Of a DNA stretch of 64,000 nucleotides, positions 17,543 to 27,300 are shown one piece after another (positions within the stretch are counted from its first letter, which is position 1; each line of letters begins with the position of its first letter). The notes beneath the pieces were generated by a model. It saw nothing but the letters and a program-made list of their open reading frames with translations, was not told the origin of the DNA and ran no database searches. The position numbers were made by a program, and so were the translations under genes. The stretch spans positions 311,062 through 375,061 of the forward strand of contig NZ_KI911471.1 in assembly GCF_000514815.1 (NCBI RefSeq). Reading direction: 5' to 3'. The DNA is from Salinispora fenicalii (GTDB lineage: Bacteria > Actinomycetota > Actinomycetes > Mycobacteriales > Micromonosporaceae).

Positions 17543-18096
17543 CCACCGCGGCCGTGGTCGACACCCAGCAGTTCCGGCGGGTGTTCGGCCACTTCTGCAC
17601 CGGCGTGACGGTCATTACGACGTTCGACGATGAAGGCCCGGCGGGTTTCGCCTGCCAGGCCTTCGCCCCGCTGTCGCTGGACCCACCACTTCTGTTGTTC
17701 TGCCCCCAGGCGGGCTCCACCACCTGGCATCGGATCCGCGACGCCGGGGTGTTCGGTGTCAACGTGTTGGCGGAGGCGCACGGGCCGCTGTCCCGCGTCT
17801 TTGGCGCATCGGGGGCGGACAAGTTCGCCGACGTCGCCTGGACTCCCTCCCCGACCGGTATGCCGATCCTTGCCGGGGCGTTGACCTGGGCAGACTGTCA
17901 GGTCGAGGCGGTGCATCCGGGTGGCGACCACGCGATCGTGGTGGGCCGGGTGACCGCGCTCGGCGAGTGCCGCGACGACGGCCCGCTGCTGTTTTACAAG
18001 GGCCGCTACTGCGCCGTCGCGCCGATGCCACCTGGTGAGCCGCCCGAGGTGGTCGACATGCTGCTGGCGTGGCCCCGGCACACCGACTGGATCTAG
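17539..18096 (+). CDS. hsaB: Flavin reductase HsaB
   Basis: 185 residues of the flavin-reductase-like FMN-binding family: FRRVFGHFCTGVTVITT near the start, ACQAFAPLSLDPPLLLFC, GVFGVNVLAEA and a terminal LLFYKGRYC. It supplies reduced flavin to HsaA. The GTG at 17539 makes a GTGA overlap with the hsaC stop, which I prefer to an upstream ATG inside hsaC. It ends four bases into the convergent fadD3 gene. Confidence 0.92.
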   Translation: MTTAAVVDTQQFRRVFGHFCTGVTVITTFDDEGPAGFACQAFAPLSLDPPLLLFCPQAGSTTWHRIRDAGVFGVNVLAEAHGPLSRVFGASGADKFADVAWTPSPTGMPILAGALTWADCQVEAVHPGGDHAIVVGRVTALGECRDDGPLLFYKGRYCAVAPMPPGEPPEVVDMLLAWPRHTDWI

Positions 18097-19619
18097 TGAG
18101 CCTCGGCGGTCTCCGCGCGGAGTAGATACTTGAGGACCTTGCCCGAGGCGTTGTGTGGCAGCTCGGACCGGATTTCCACCGACCGCGGCACCTTGTAGTT
18201 GGCGAGTCGGCTCCGGCAGAACTCGATTACCTCCGCCGCGCTGAGCGAGTGACCCGGGCGGCAGATCAGGTAGACCTTGCCGACCTCGCCGAGCCGTGGA
18301 TCGGGTACGCCGATCACCGCGGACTCGGCCACTCCTGGAAGCTGCGCGAGCGCCCGCTCGACCTCAGCCGGGTACACGTTGAAGCCGCCACAGACGTACA
18401 TGTCCTTGAGTCGGTCGGTGATGGTCAGGTAGCAGCGTTCGTCGAGGTGTCCGATGTCGCCGGTGTGCAGCCACCCCTCGATGTCGATCGCCGCCGCGGT
18501 GGCGGCCGGGTCGTCAAGGTAGCCCAGCATCGTGTTCGGCCCCCGCAGCAGCACCTCGCCGCCCGGGTCAGCGATGCGGACCTCAAATCCGGCCGCGGCG
18601 CGCCCGCAGGTCTGCGCCACGGTCTGCGCGTTGTCGCCGGGCCGGCACATCGTGGCGACCACCGCCTCGGTCAGCCCGTACGCGGTGAGCACGTCCGCGC
18701 CGAGCTCCGTGCGGATCTGATCGACGAGGGCCGGTGGCACGGTGGCCGCTCCGGTCACGGCCAGGCGCAGACTCGACAGGTCGAATCGCTGAGCGTCGGG
18801 ATGACCGATCAGGCTGGTGTAGAGGGTGGGCGGCCCGGGTAGGACGGTGATCCGCTGGTCGGCGATCAGGGCCATCGCCTGGGGCACGTCGAAGACCGCC
18901 TGCGGCACGATGGTGGTCCCGCTGACCACACAGGCGAGGATGCCGGCCTTCAGACCGAAGCTGTGAAAGAAAGGGTTGATCACGAGGTAGCGGTCGTCGG
19001 GGGCCAGTCGCGCGATGTCGGCCCAGGCGGCAGCCACGGCCATCGACTGCCGGTGCGCGCTCATCACGCCCTTGCTGCGCCCGGTGGTGCCCGAGGTGAA
19101 CAGGATGTCGCTCAGGTCGTCGGGGCTGACCGCGGCGGCGCGGGCGTCAGCCTCCACCTCGGGAACCGACCCGCACTGGGAGACGAACTCGTCCCAACCG
19201 GAGGGCACCCGCACGACCAAGCGGGGGAGTTGCTTTCCTTCCGCCGCGGCGGCGGCTCGCAGCGTGGCGAGTCGGTCGGTGCCGAGGAACGGGTCCACCA
19301 CGACGAGGCCGCTGGCGCCGCTCCGATGGATCACGTCGAGCGCCTCGATCCCGGTGAATCGGGTGTTGACCGGCACCAGGGTGAGGCCCGCGTAGCTCGC
19401 GCCGAGCGCGGCCAGCACCCACTGCGTCGAGTTCGGTGCCCAGAGTGCGAGCCGGTCGCTTGGGCGCAGCCCGGCGGCGATCAGTGCCTGTGCCACGCGC
19501 CGCACCTCGGCGAGGAGCTCTGCGTAGCTCAGCTGCGCGACGCCGGGCTCCACCAGGGCCGGCACCGAGCTGAACTCACGCGCCGCCCGGTGCAGGGCCG
19601 CTGGGATTGACAGCATCAT
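18093..19619 (-). CDS. fadD3: HIP-CoA ligase FadD3
   Basis: 508-residue adenylate-forming CoA ligase: ILFTSGTTGRSKGVMSAHRQS (AMP-binding P-loop), INPFFHSFGLKAGILA, VTGAATVPPALV, YGLTEAVVATMCRP, GWLHTGDIGHLD and DRLKDMYVCGGFNVYPAEVE, ending with the Lys of NASGKVLK. These blocks match M. tuberculosis FadD3, which activates HIP, the C/D-ring propionate left after ring A/B removal. A CAAG-TG-CTTG palindrome like the KstR2 operator lies 26 bp upstream, which fits the KstR2 control of fadD3 in mycobacteria. ATG at 19619 follows GGGAGGT. Confidence 0.9.
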   Translation of the reverse strand: MMLSIPAALHRAAREFSSVPALVEPGVAQLSYAELLAEVRRVAQALIAAGLRPSDRLALWAPNSTQWVLAALGASYAGLTLVPVNTRFTGIEALDVIHRSGASGLVVVDPFLGTDRLATLRAAAAAEGKQLPRLVVRVPSGWDEFVSQCGSVPEVEADARAAAVSPDDLSDILFTSGTTGRSKGVMSAHRQSMAVAAAWADIARLAPDDRYLVINPFFHSFGLKAGILACVVSGTTIVPQAVFDVPQAMALIADQRITVLPGPPTLYTSLIGHPDAQRFDLSSLRLAVTGAATVPPALVDQIRTELGADVLTAYGLTEAVVATMCRPGDNAQTVAQTCGRAAAGFEVRIADPGGEVLLRGPNTMLGYLDDPAATAAAIDIEGWLHTGDIGHLDERCYLTITDRLKDMYVCGGFNVYPAEVERALAQLPGVAESAVIGVPDPRLGEVGKVYLICRPGHSLSAAEVIEFCRSRLANYKVPRSVEIRSELPHNASGKVLKYLLRAETAEAH

Positions 19620-19645
19620 CGGGACCTCCCGGCACGAGGGGGCCA

Positions 19646-19659
19646 AGCAAGTGCTTGGT
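19646..19659. promoter_or_regulatory. KstR2-type operator before fadD3
   Basis: AGCAAGTGCTTGGT fits the consensus AnCAAGnnCTTGnT that I recall for KstR2, the TetR repressor of C/D-ring genes. On the minus strand a TAGGCT hexamer (19661-19666) directly abuts it, a possible -10 box. Confidence 0.8.
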
Positions 19660-19756
19660 CAGCCTACGCGGGGGTGAATATCGGCGCTAGTGGATGGGAT
19701 GGCGCGGCGAAAGGCGTGTCGCCGGGGCTTTCCTTGCCGGGCTGGCGGCAGTAGAT

Positions 19757-19770
19757 TAGAACAAGTTTCA
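19757..19770. promoter_or_regulatory. KstR-type site before the DUF3068 gene
   Basis: TAGAACAAGTTTCA has a perfect left arm and core, and a degenerate right arm. It lies 20 bp before the ATG of the membrane protein at 19791. Confidence 0.6.
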
Positions 19771-19790
19771 CCTCAAGGAAGGGTGTGCTG

Positions 19791-20819
19791 ATGCGACAGA
19801 AAATCGGCGCGGCTCTCTTCAGTCTGGGGCTACTCTGTGTTGTCGCAGCCGTTGGGCTGGTATGGCTGATCGTGCCCGCGCTCAAGCAGGTGCCCTACGA
19901 TGTGACACCGCCAGATATCGTGGTGGTCGCCCCATCAGCCACCTTCGTCAGTGCGCGGACGCTGCCCAGCGGCGACCCCGCGGTGACCGTCGAAACCGGC
20001 ACTCTGCGTTCAGCGACCGGCATCAAACCAGACAACGAGGCCGCTGCGGAGCTCACCGGAAGCCTTGCTGGCGAAACTCTGATCTGGAACGTGTATCAAG
20101 CTACTGACTGGGTGGATCGTGATCTGCCGGTCAACCGGGCCGAGAGTCGTATCGCCCTCGACCGGGTGTCCGGTGCCGCCGCCGAGTGGGACGGCCAGTG
20201 TTACAGCGACACGGAGGCCGTGGAGTTGGGCACCACCGGCTGCGAGGCGGGGAGCATCACGTACGCCGGGCAGCTCTACCTGTTCCCCTTCGACACCAAG
20301 AAGCAGACCTACCAGTACTTCGATGGCATCTTGCGGCAGTCGCTGCCGATGCTGTACCAGGGCGAGGAAGAGGTCGCCGGCCTGGAGACGTACCGGTTCG
20401 AGCAGACCGTCCCCCAGCGGGAGCTCGACCTGGACGAGGAGACGCTGACCCAACTGCTCGGCTTCCTGGCACCGGAGGCGACGACCGCGACGATGACCTA
20501 CCAGGCGTCTCGCACGCTCTGGGTGGAGCCGATGACCGGTGGCATTCTGGGCTACCGCGAGCAGCAACACCAGGAGCTAGTGCCAGACGTCGGGCCGCCG
20601 GTGGTCATCCTCGACGCGACCTTCCAATACGACGACGCCACCGCCGACGCGGTAATCGAACAGTCCAGAGATGGGCGGGCGCAGTTGCTGCTGCTCGGTC
20701 GCAACCTGCCGATCGGCCTACTGGTGGCAGGGTTCCTCGCTACCGCCGCCGGCTTCACGCTGGTGTTCGTGCGCCGGGCCACGGCAACCCGGCCGGCGGA
20801 TACCCCACAGACATCTTGA
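19791..20819 (+). CDS. DUF3068-family membrane-anchored protein
   Basis: 342 residues. An N-terminal transmembrane helix (about 7-29), a large presumably extracellular domain and a second helix near the C-terminus (about 303-325) give the layout of the DUF3068/PorA family of actinobacteria. The stretch FPFDTKKQTYQYFDGILRQSLPMLYQGEE is the family's W/Y-rich block. Function is not known; relatives include a cell-wall porin. ATG 19791 is favoured over GTG 19785 because AAGGAAGGG lies seven bases before it. The KstR-type site upstream suggests co-expression with steroid uptake or breakdown. Confidence 0.75.
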   Translation: MRQKIGAALFSLGLLCVVAAVGLVWLIVPALKQVPYDVTPPDIVVVAPSATFVSARTLPSGDPAVTVETGTLRSATGIKPDNEAAAELTGSLAGETLIWNVYQATDWVDRDLPVNRAESRIALDRVSGAAAEWDGQCYSDTEAVELGTTGCEAGSITYAGQLYLFPFDTKKQTYQYFDGILRQSLPMLYQGEEEVAGLETYRFEQTVPQRELDLDEETLTQLLGFLAPEATTATMTYQASRTLWVEPMTGGILGYREQQHQELVPDVGPPVVILDATFQYDDATADAVIEQSRDGRAQLLLLGRNLPIGLLVAGFLATAAGFTLVFVRRATATRPADTPQTS

Positions 20820-21115
20820 CCAGCTCCGTCCGGCGTTCGGTGCCCCCAGCCGCAACATCGCGGTGGGCTGGGGCTGAGGCGGTTCAGGGCGACGCCGGCC
20901 GAGCATGGCGTCGTTGGGTGGTGCGGTGGAAGCCGGGGGCCTGGGCGGCGACCCTCGTTCGTCTCGGTTACCCGGCAGCGGGGACGTGCTCCCGGTGCTA
21001 TGGAGCGCGGAATCATGGACCATCAGCGGAAAGCCGCTCCGTGGGCCAACAACCCGATAGTAATCTCTGGGCTCAAGACGCCTCGCCTGGCACACACCGT
21101 TGCTAGCGTCGGGGT
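20820..21115. other. Intergenic stretch without a recognised feature
   Basis: About 300 bases between the DUF3068 gene and the membrane protein gene. I see no convincing gene, repeat or tRNA. This is the left border of the accessory island that splits the steroid cluster. Confidence 0.5.
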
Positions 21116-22141
21116 ATGCCCGCCCCTGGGTCCCGTTGGTCGGCACTGCCGCGGGCCGTGTCGGCGCCATCTGACATCCTGACATTCGTCCTCTCCGGAG
21201 TGGTGACGGTATTGCTCACCCGAGCCTTTCTTCAGGCGACCGGTTTTCCTCAGTTCGGCACGGGCGGGCTACGCATCGCGCACGTACTCTGGGGCGGTTT
21301 GCTCCTGACCGTTGGCTTTGGTGTCGTGCTGGTGTTTCTCGGCAGCAGGGCCCGCTTTATCGGCGCAGCCCTGGGCGGGATTGGGTTCGGGCTCTTCATC
21401 GATGAGGTCGGCAAGTTCGTCACCGCCCAGGGCGACTACTTTTATGCACCGGCGGCCGGCATAATTTACGTGGCATTCGCCCTGCTCCTAGTCCTCACTC
21501 AGGCGCTCCGGGAGCGGAAACAATTCTGCCGCACAGAACGTATGGCGAATGCCCTCGACACGGTGATCGGTGGCCTTGACCGGGGATTGACCGAGCAGCG
21601 TAGACGCGCAGTGCTGCGGCTGGTCAGCGACTACGGTCCGGAGGTGACGGAGGCGGTGGCCCGGCTGTTGGAAACCGTACCCCGGCGGGAACCGCACCCT
21701 ACCCCGCTCAGGCAATCATGGGCACTACGTGCCCGCCGAGCGACGGACTGGGTTGTCAGCCGTCGTTGGGTGGTCGTCTTGGTGGTGGTGTACCTGCTTG
21801 GCGAGCCGCTCGTCGTCTTATTGCGGGTCGGGGTGGATGCGGTCAATGGGGACTTGTCGAACCAGCAGGAATGGGGTGCGGTATTGGGGATTGCGTTCTC
21901 CGCGTTTATCTCCGCGGCGTTCAGTATTCGTGGGGCTCTGCTGCTGCACAGCGACCAGGCGAGCGCCTTCCGGCTGTTCAGAGTCGCAATCCTGGTGGAC
22001 CTGCTGTTCGGTCAGGTCTTCAGTTTCACCGTCAACCAGTTTGGGGCACTCATCGGGCTCGCCGTCGGCCTGTTTCTGCTTGCGGTGGTGACTGCCGAGT
22101 ACCGTCGACTTTGCCAGCAGACATCGGCGTCTGGCCCCTGA
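21116..22141 (+). CDS. Polytopic membrane protein of unknown function
   Basis: 341 residues with about seven or eight hydrophobic helices: about 20-38, 55-76, 81-97 and 108-126 in the first half, then 221-240, 256-275, 287-302 and 304-323. A soluble stretch of about 95 residues (about 127-220) separates the halves. No transporter or enzyme signature is recognised. The ATG is the likely start. It is the first gene of the accessory island and stands alone on the plus strand, 125 bases before the nucleotidyltransferase pair. Its base and codon use look less extreme in GC than the steroid genes. Confidence 0.75.
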   Translation: MPAPGSRWSALPRAVSAPSDILTFVLSGVVTVLLTRAFLQATGFPQFGTGGLRIAHVLWGGLLLTVGFGVVLVFLGSRARFIGAALGGIGFGLFIDEVGKFVTAQGDYFYAPAAGIIYVAFALLLVLTQALRERKQFCRTERMANALDTVIGGLDRGLTEQRRRAVLRLVSDYGPEVTEAVARLLETVPRREPHPTPLRQSWALRARRATDWVVSRRWVVVLVVVYLLGEPLVVLLRVGVDAVNGDLSNQQEWGAVLGIAFSAFISAAFSIRGALLLHSDQASAFRLFRVAILVDLLFGQVFSFTVNQFGALIGLAVGLFLLAVVTAEYRRLCQQTSASGP

Positions 22142-22266
22142 GCCGTAACCCCGAAGATCGCGCAGCTGACCTTGGATGCGGATGACCGATACTTCCTGCC
22201 GCCTGGTCTCGCCGGGAAGGAAAAGAGCAGGCATTGCCGGGTGGCGCTCCGGTAGCGTCGCTGGGC

Positions 22267-22938
22267 GTGATTGAGCTTGTCGAGCGGCGTACCGTCCTCG
22301 CCGTCGTGGTCGGATCACGGGCGTACGGACTGCACGGCCCGGATTCCGACTACGACCGGCGTGGTGTGTTTGCGGTGCCGACCCGCGCGTTCTGGCACCT
22401 GGACAAGCCGCCCACCCACGTTGACGGGCCGGCGGCGGAGCAGTTCTCCTGGGAGTTCGAGCGCTTCTGCCTGCTTGCTCTGCAAGCTAACCCGACGGTT
22501 CTGGAGGTGCTCTGGTCCCCGCTGGTCGAGACGACTACTCCCGATGGGGAACGGTTGCTGGCGGCGCGGCAGGCGTTCCTGTCGCGGCGGGTGGCCGAGA
22601 CGTACGGCGGCTACGCCCGGGATCAGCTGAACCGGGTGGCGTCTCGCCGTGGTCGCACCGGCGAGACGAACCACAAGCAGGCCATGCACATGATCCGGCT
22701 GCTGGTGGCCGGTGCGCACGTACTGCGTACCGGGGACGTCCTCGTTGACGTGCGGCATCTGCGCGACGAGCTGCTCGCGGTGCGGCGCGGCGAGCTGCCC
22801 TGGGAGACGGTCACCGCCTGGGCGACGGACCTGCTCGCCGAGCTCGCCGACGCGGCCGCCGCCACCGCGCTACCGGAACTGCCCGACCGCGACGCCGTGG
22901 ACCGGCTGCTCATCGCCGTACGGGAAAGGAACCTGTAG
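22267..22938 (+). CDS. Nucleotidyltransferase-fold protein (COG3541 type), first of a pair
   Basis: About 223 residues. The nucleotidyltransferase signature is complete: GSRAYGL followed by GPDSDYDRRGVF, with the two Asp of D-x-D in metal-binding position. RFCLLALQANPTVLEVLWSP and HKQAMHMIRLLVAGAHVLRTG are helices typical of this family of putative nucleotidyltransferases (YcgL/COG3541). The target is unknown; relatives occur in phage and conflict loci. GTG 22267 gives the family N-terminus; a TTG at 22234 would add 11 residues. Its TAG stop overlaps the next GTG by one base. Confidence 0.8.
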   Translation: MIELVERRTVLAVVVGSRAYGLHGPDSDYDRRGVFAVPTRAFWHLDKPPTHVDGPAAEQFSWEFERFCLLALQANPTVLEVLWSPLVETTTPDGERLLAARQAFLSRRVAETYGGYARDQLNRVASRRGRTGETNHKQAMHMIRLLVAGAHVLRTGDVLVDVRHLRDELLAVRRGELPWETVTAWATDLLAELADAAAATALPELPDRDAVDRLLIAVRERNL

Positions 22939-23708
22939 TGACCATCGATGTGCCGAGGTGGGCCGCTGTGGCCGCGCGCATGCTGCCTCGGCCGCTGCTG
23001 TTCGCCACCGTCAGCGGTGCGCACCTGTACGGGTTCGCGTCCGTCGACTCCGACCTCGATCTGCGCGGCGCGCACCTACTGCCGCCAGCAGAGGTGGTCG
23101 GGTTGCGTACCGGGCCGCAGACGTTGCAGTACACCGACGTACGCGACGGTGTCGAGCTGGACGTGGTCAGTCACGACCTGCTGAAGTTTGCCAAGCTGTT
23201 GAACAGCCGAAACGGGTACGTCCTGGAGCAGCTGCTGTCGCCGTTGGTGGTCGTCACCAGTCCGGTGCACGCCGAGCTTACGTCGCTGGCCCCGCAACTG
23301 ATCACCCGTCACCATGCGTACCACTACCTCGGATTCGCGGCCACCCAGCACAATCTGTACGCCAAGACCGGGAGGCTCAAACCCGCGCTGTACACGCTGC
23401 GCGTTCTGCTCACCGGGATCCACTTGATGCGGACCGGCCGGCTCGAGACCGACCTCGGTGTGCTCGGGACTGGGTTGCCGTACGTGCCTGACCTCATCGC
23501 CGCGAAGCGGGAGGCCGAGCTGGGACCGTTGCCCGCCGGCGCCGCGCCGCGACTCGCCGCCGACGTGCCGCGGCTTCGGGCCGAGCTGGAGGCGGCCCGA
23601 GACATGTCGGTGCTGCCCGACTCCCCAGACCCGGCAGCGGTGGACGCCCTGCACGACCTGGTGGTGCGCACCCGCCTGGCGACCTCGTGCGCCGCTGCGA
23701 ACCTTTGA
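22938..23708 (+). CDS. Nucleotidyltransferase-fold protein (COG3541 type), second of a pair
   Basis: 256 residues, a diverged homologue of the preceding gene: TVSGAHLYGFASVDSDLDLRGAHLLP keeps the D-x-D (SDLD) but has SG in place of GS in the signature. LLKFAKLLNSRNGYVLEQLLSP and LYTLRVLLTGIHLMRTGRL match the helices of the partner. The two overlap by one base (TAGTG) and are certainly one operon, so they may act as a heteromer in which this is either a second enzyme or a weakened partner. Located 210 bases before the EACC1-like gene. Confidence 0.8.
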   Translation: MTIDVPRWAAVAARMLPRPLLFATVSGAHLYGFASVDSDLDLRGAHLLPPAEVVGLRTGPQTLQYTDVRDGVELDVVSHDLLKFAKLLNSRNGYVLEQLLSPLVVVTSPVHAELTSLAPQLITRHHAYHYLGFAATQHNLYAKTGRLKPALYTLRVLLTGIHLMRTGRLETDLGVLGTGLPYVPDLIAAKREAELGPLPAGAAPRLAADVPRLRAELEAARDMSVLPDSPDPAAVDALHDLVVRTRLATSCAAANL

Positions 23709-23917
23709 GCATGGGTCCCGCCGAGCAGTGTTTGGTCGTCTGTACCCGCAGCGCGGCGACCGCCTGTCTGCTGAGCCTTCCAGATTGGAATAGCTTCCAC
23801 TCCACATAAGAGGGCGGTGGGTGGTGCGTAGGCGGTATTTGATCGGCAAGCCGACAGTCGAGACCCCGACGCGATCCTTTTCCGTAGATTGATCGCACCG
23901 CTCGTGCAGGAGGTTGG

Positions 23918-24301
23918 ATGTCTCGCGTCCGGATTCGGATCGATTTCACGCCGCGTACCGACGACGACGAGTTCGTCCTCGGTGAGCTGACCGGTGAGCT
24001 GGCAGAGAGTCTCCGCGAGATCGGCGGTGAGGTGGAGCGCGTTGTTCGTCCCGCTATCGACCCGGACGCCAAAGGCGCGGCAGAGCTGTTGCTCGGCGTG
24101 GTAACCGTACTGGCGGGCACCGACCCCGGCTACGTCCAGGCGCTGGTTGACGTGGTCTTGAGCTTCCTCCAGCGCAACACCGGCCGCCGGGTACACCTGC
24201 GGGTTGGGGACATCGAGTTGACTATCGACCGGCCCACCCACGCCCAGACCGATGAATTGGTCAGAACAGTGCGGGCCGCAATCGAACGGGCCCGTCTCTG
24301 A
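23918..24301 (+). CDS. EACC1-like partner protein of the caspase-helicase
   Basis: 127 residues. The C-terminal half (DVVLSFLQRNTGRRVHLRVGDIELTIDRP, then an Arg-rich helix) resembles EACC1, the 'effector-associated constant component' of predicted actinobacterial conflict systems, usually encoded immediately before a caspase or other effector, as here. The N-terminal part is shorter than usual and acidic. AGGAGGT precedes the ATG. Its TGA shares a base with the ATG of the caspase gene (TGATG), so the two are coupled. The assignment rests on remembered family features, not on a search. Confidence 0.65.
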   Translation: MSRVRIRIDFTPRTDDDEFVLGELTGELAESLREIGGEVERVVRPAIDPDAKGAAELLLGVVTVLAGTDPGYVQALVDVVLSFLQRNTGRRVHLRVGDIELTIDRPTHAQTDELVRTVRAAIERARL

Positions 24302-27300
24302 TGGGACGGCACGCCCTGCTGCTCGGCACCGTCACCTGCCACATCGGCAGTGAGCTCGCCCCCCTTCCCTCGGTACGCCAGGATGTGGCGCAGCTCAAGA
24401 CGCTGCTGGACGGTGCCGGGGAATTCGACACCGTACGCGCCGCACTGGACCTGCCAGCGGCGCACCTGCGTCAGGTCGTCGAGGAGTTCTACGGCGCGCG
24501 ACGCACGGGTGACCTGGCTCTGCTCTACTACTCCGGCCACGGGGTACTGCACGGCGATGGTCAGTCGCTGTTCCTGGCCGCGACCGACACGGTCACCGGG
24601 CAGTTGCACACAACGGCGTTCGACACCGACGGCATGCTGCGTCATCTACTCAACGACACCAAGGCCAGTCAGAAGGTGGTCCTGCTTGACTGCTGCTTTT
24701 CTGGCGCATTCACGGCGCGGCACCGGTTCCGGGGCGGAGTGCGGGAAGAGCCGCGTCGCCTCAAGCGTCAGCGCGGCACCTTCATCCTGACGTCGAGCAC
24801 GCACCTGAAGGCGTCGAAGGCGCAGGGGCCGGACCACCCGTCCGTCTTCACCGAGGTGCTGCTCAATGGTCTGCGGGGTGCGGCCGAGGGGCCCTCGGAC
24901 GACGGTTGGATCACCACCAACGACCTCTCCCGGTACGCCCCGACGGAGATGGCCCGGCGCCGCCAGCACACGCCGGTTGAGTCGAGTGAGGGTGTCACCG
25001 AGCCGATCCGACTGGTGACGGCGCCGGGCTCCGCCGCTGCGGCACGGCAGGTCACAGCCGTTACTTCGAGCCCGACGGACGAGGCGCCGTTCGACGCGGA
25101 TCAGTGGCGTCGCCTGGTGACCTATTACATCAACTGCATGCAGCGTTCAACCGTGTTGCAGTCGTTCATCGACCCGCAGGCGACCGGGACGTACGTCGCG
25201 GCACCGCCGGGGTCCGAGGCGGTCTTCGCCTCGGCTACGCCCGTGCAGCTGGCCGGTTCGGCAGCCAAACTCGCCGCTCGGGCCCGGGCCGAGGGCCGGG
25301 AGCTGCAATACGGCTATCCAGTCGTCGCCGTTCGGCCGGCCCGGCAGAAGCCACTCCGGCTCGCTCCGCTCCTGGTCTGCGATGTCACCGTTGGCGCCGA
25401 CAACGTCCTGCACGCCTCCTTCCCGCCCCGTCCCAGCGCCGCACTCGTTGACCTGTTCCAGCTCTCTGAGGTGGAGGGCGACGAACTACGGCAACGTGTT
25501 GAGCAGGCATTCGCACCGGGCGATCGGACCTCTCTCGCTGCCACCGTTGACGTGCTCGTGAAGACGTTCGGGCTGAGACCGGTCACGGAGTTGGACCCGG
25601 CGGTGCTCGGCGGCACCATCAGGTCGGGACCGGTGAACGGGGTGCAGAACGTCGCGATCCTCTACACCGTCGATGCTGCCGAGTCGCCGCAGCGGCAGCT
25701 CGCCAATGACTTACAGGGCATGGTGAAGAATCCGCGACTCATCCAGGGGACGGCGCTGGGCGCGCTGGCTCTCCGCCCGGACGAGGCCGCGGCGACGCCA
25801 GTCGTGACGGTGGCGATGAGCGCCGCGAACGAGGCGCAGGAAGAGATCATCCAGGCGGCGATGTCGCAGCCGCTGACGGTGGCCCAGGGGCCGCCCGGCA
25901 CCGGCAAGAGTCAACTCGTCACCGCCTTGCTGGCCACCGCCACCGCCGCCGGACAGAGCGTGCTGATCGGCTCTACCAGCAACCAGGCCGTCAACTCGGT
26001 GCTCGACCGGGTGACCGACCTGATCGGCCCGGGTCTGCTGATACGCACCGGCAACAAGGAACACCGGATGCAGGAGCCGAAGCACGTCGCCGACATTCTC
26101 GCGGCGTACCCACCGGCGGCGCGGCCCACCACGGCGGACGACGGTACGCTCCAGCATGAACTGCGGCTTCTGGGCGAAGAAGCTGCCAGGCTCCGTGCGA
26201 CGCTCGACCAACAGCGGCTGCTCGAACGCGATCTCGCCGACCTGGCTGTTGAACGTGGGGCCGACCCCGGCGGCGGTGCGGTATCGCTGCCCGCCGACGA
26301 CAGCGCCCTGGCACACCTCGTCCAGCTGACCGACCGCGCGCTCGCCAGTAGGTGGTTCGGCTGGTGGTACCGGTGGCGGCTGCGGTCATACCAGGTCGCG
26401 GACCGCCACGCGGTCGAGGCGCTCGCGGAGCGGGCGGTGCTCGAGCTGCGCTGGCGGGAAAGCCGGCGGCTCCTCACTGAGCTGCCCGACACCGAGGCTT
26501 CCTGGCAGCGACTGGCCGATCTGATCGGCACCGAGCGGCCGCACCTCAGCGTGAACCTGCTGCACGCCCAAATCGCCCGCAGGGTGGCTGCGGGAGCACG
26601 TTTGCTGCAGGACCGGGCCGACGAGATGGCCAAGCCGCAGTCGGACAGTTGGGCCTACTTCCCGGAACTGCTCCGGGTGCTGCCGGGCTGGGCCGTGACC
26701 GCCCTGTCCGCCCGGCGGTTGGAGCGGAGTCCCGCGTTGTACGACCTCGTGGTGATCGACGAGGCGGCGCAGTGCACAATTCCCGCGATTCTGCCCATGC
26801 TCTACCGGGCCAAGCGTGCACTGCTCATCGGTGATCCGCGTCAGCTCGCACCCGTCGTGGACTTGTCCGAGGCCGACGACGTCACGGAACGGGCCCGAGC
26901 GGACCTGAGCAGCGGTTGGCTCACCGCCCGGCGGCTGACCTACACCGCCCATTCCGCGTACGACGCGTTCGTCACCGCTGCGGGCGCGACGTACCTCCTG
27001 GACGAGCACTACCGGTGCCACCCAGACATCGTGCAGGTGCCAAACCGCGAGGTCTATCAGGGTCGGCTCACCGTGCTGACAGACCCTGCCCGACTGGCCG
27101 CTGCGGCCGATCCCGCAGTTCGTTGGCGCCACGTGCCCGGCCAGTTCAGCCGCGGCACAACCGGATCCGGGTTCAACCAGGTCGAGATCGACGCGGTCGT
27201 AGCCGAGGTGACGGAGCTACGGACGGCGTACCCCGATGTCTCGATCGGGGTGGTCACGCCGCTCGCTGCGCACCAGCGTCGCCTGGTCGCGGCCCTACAC

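Noticed and set aside
20186..21106. 306-codon open frame on the plus strand
   Set aside because: Most of it is the DUF3068 gene read in another frame; the rest has no protein-like features or start signal.
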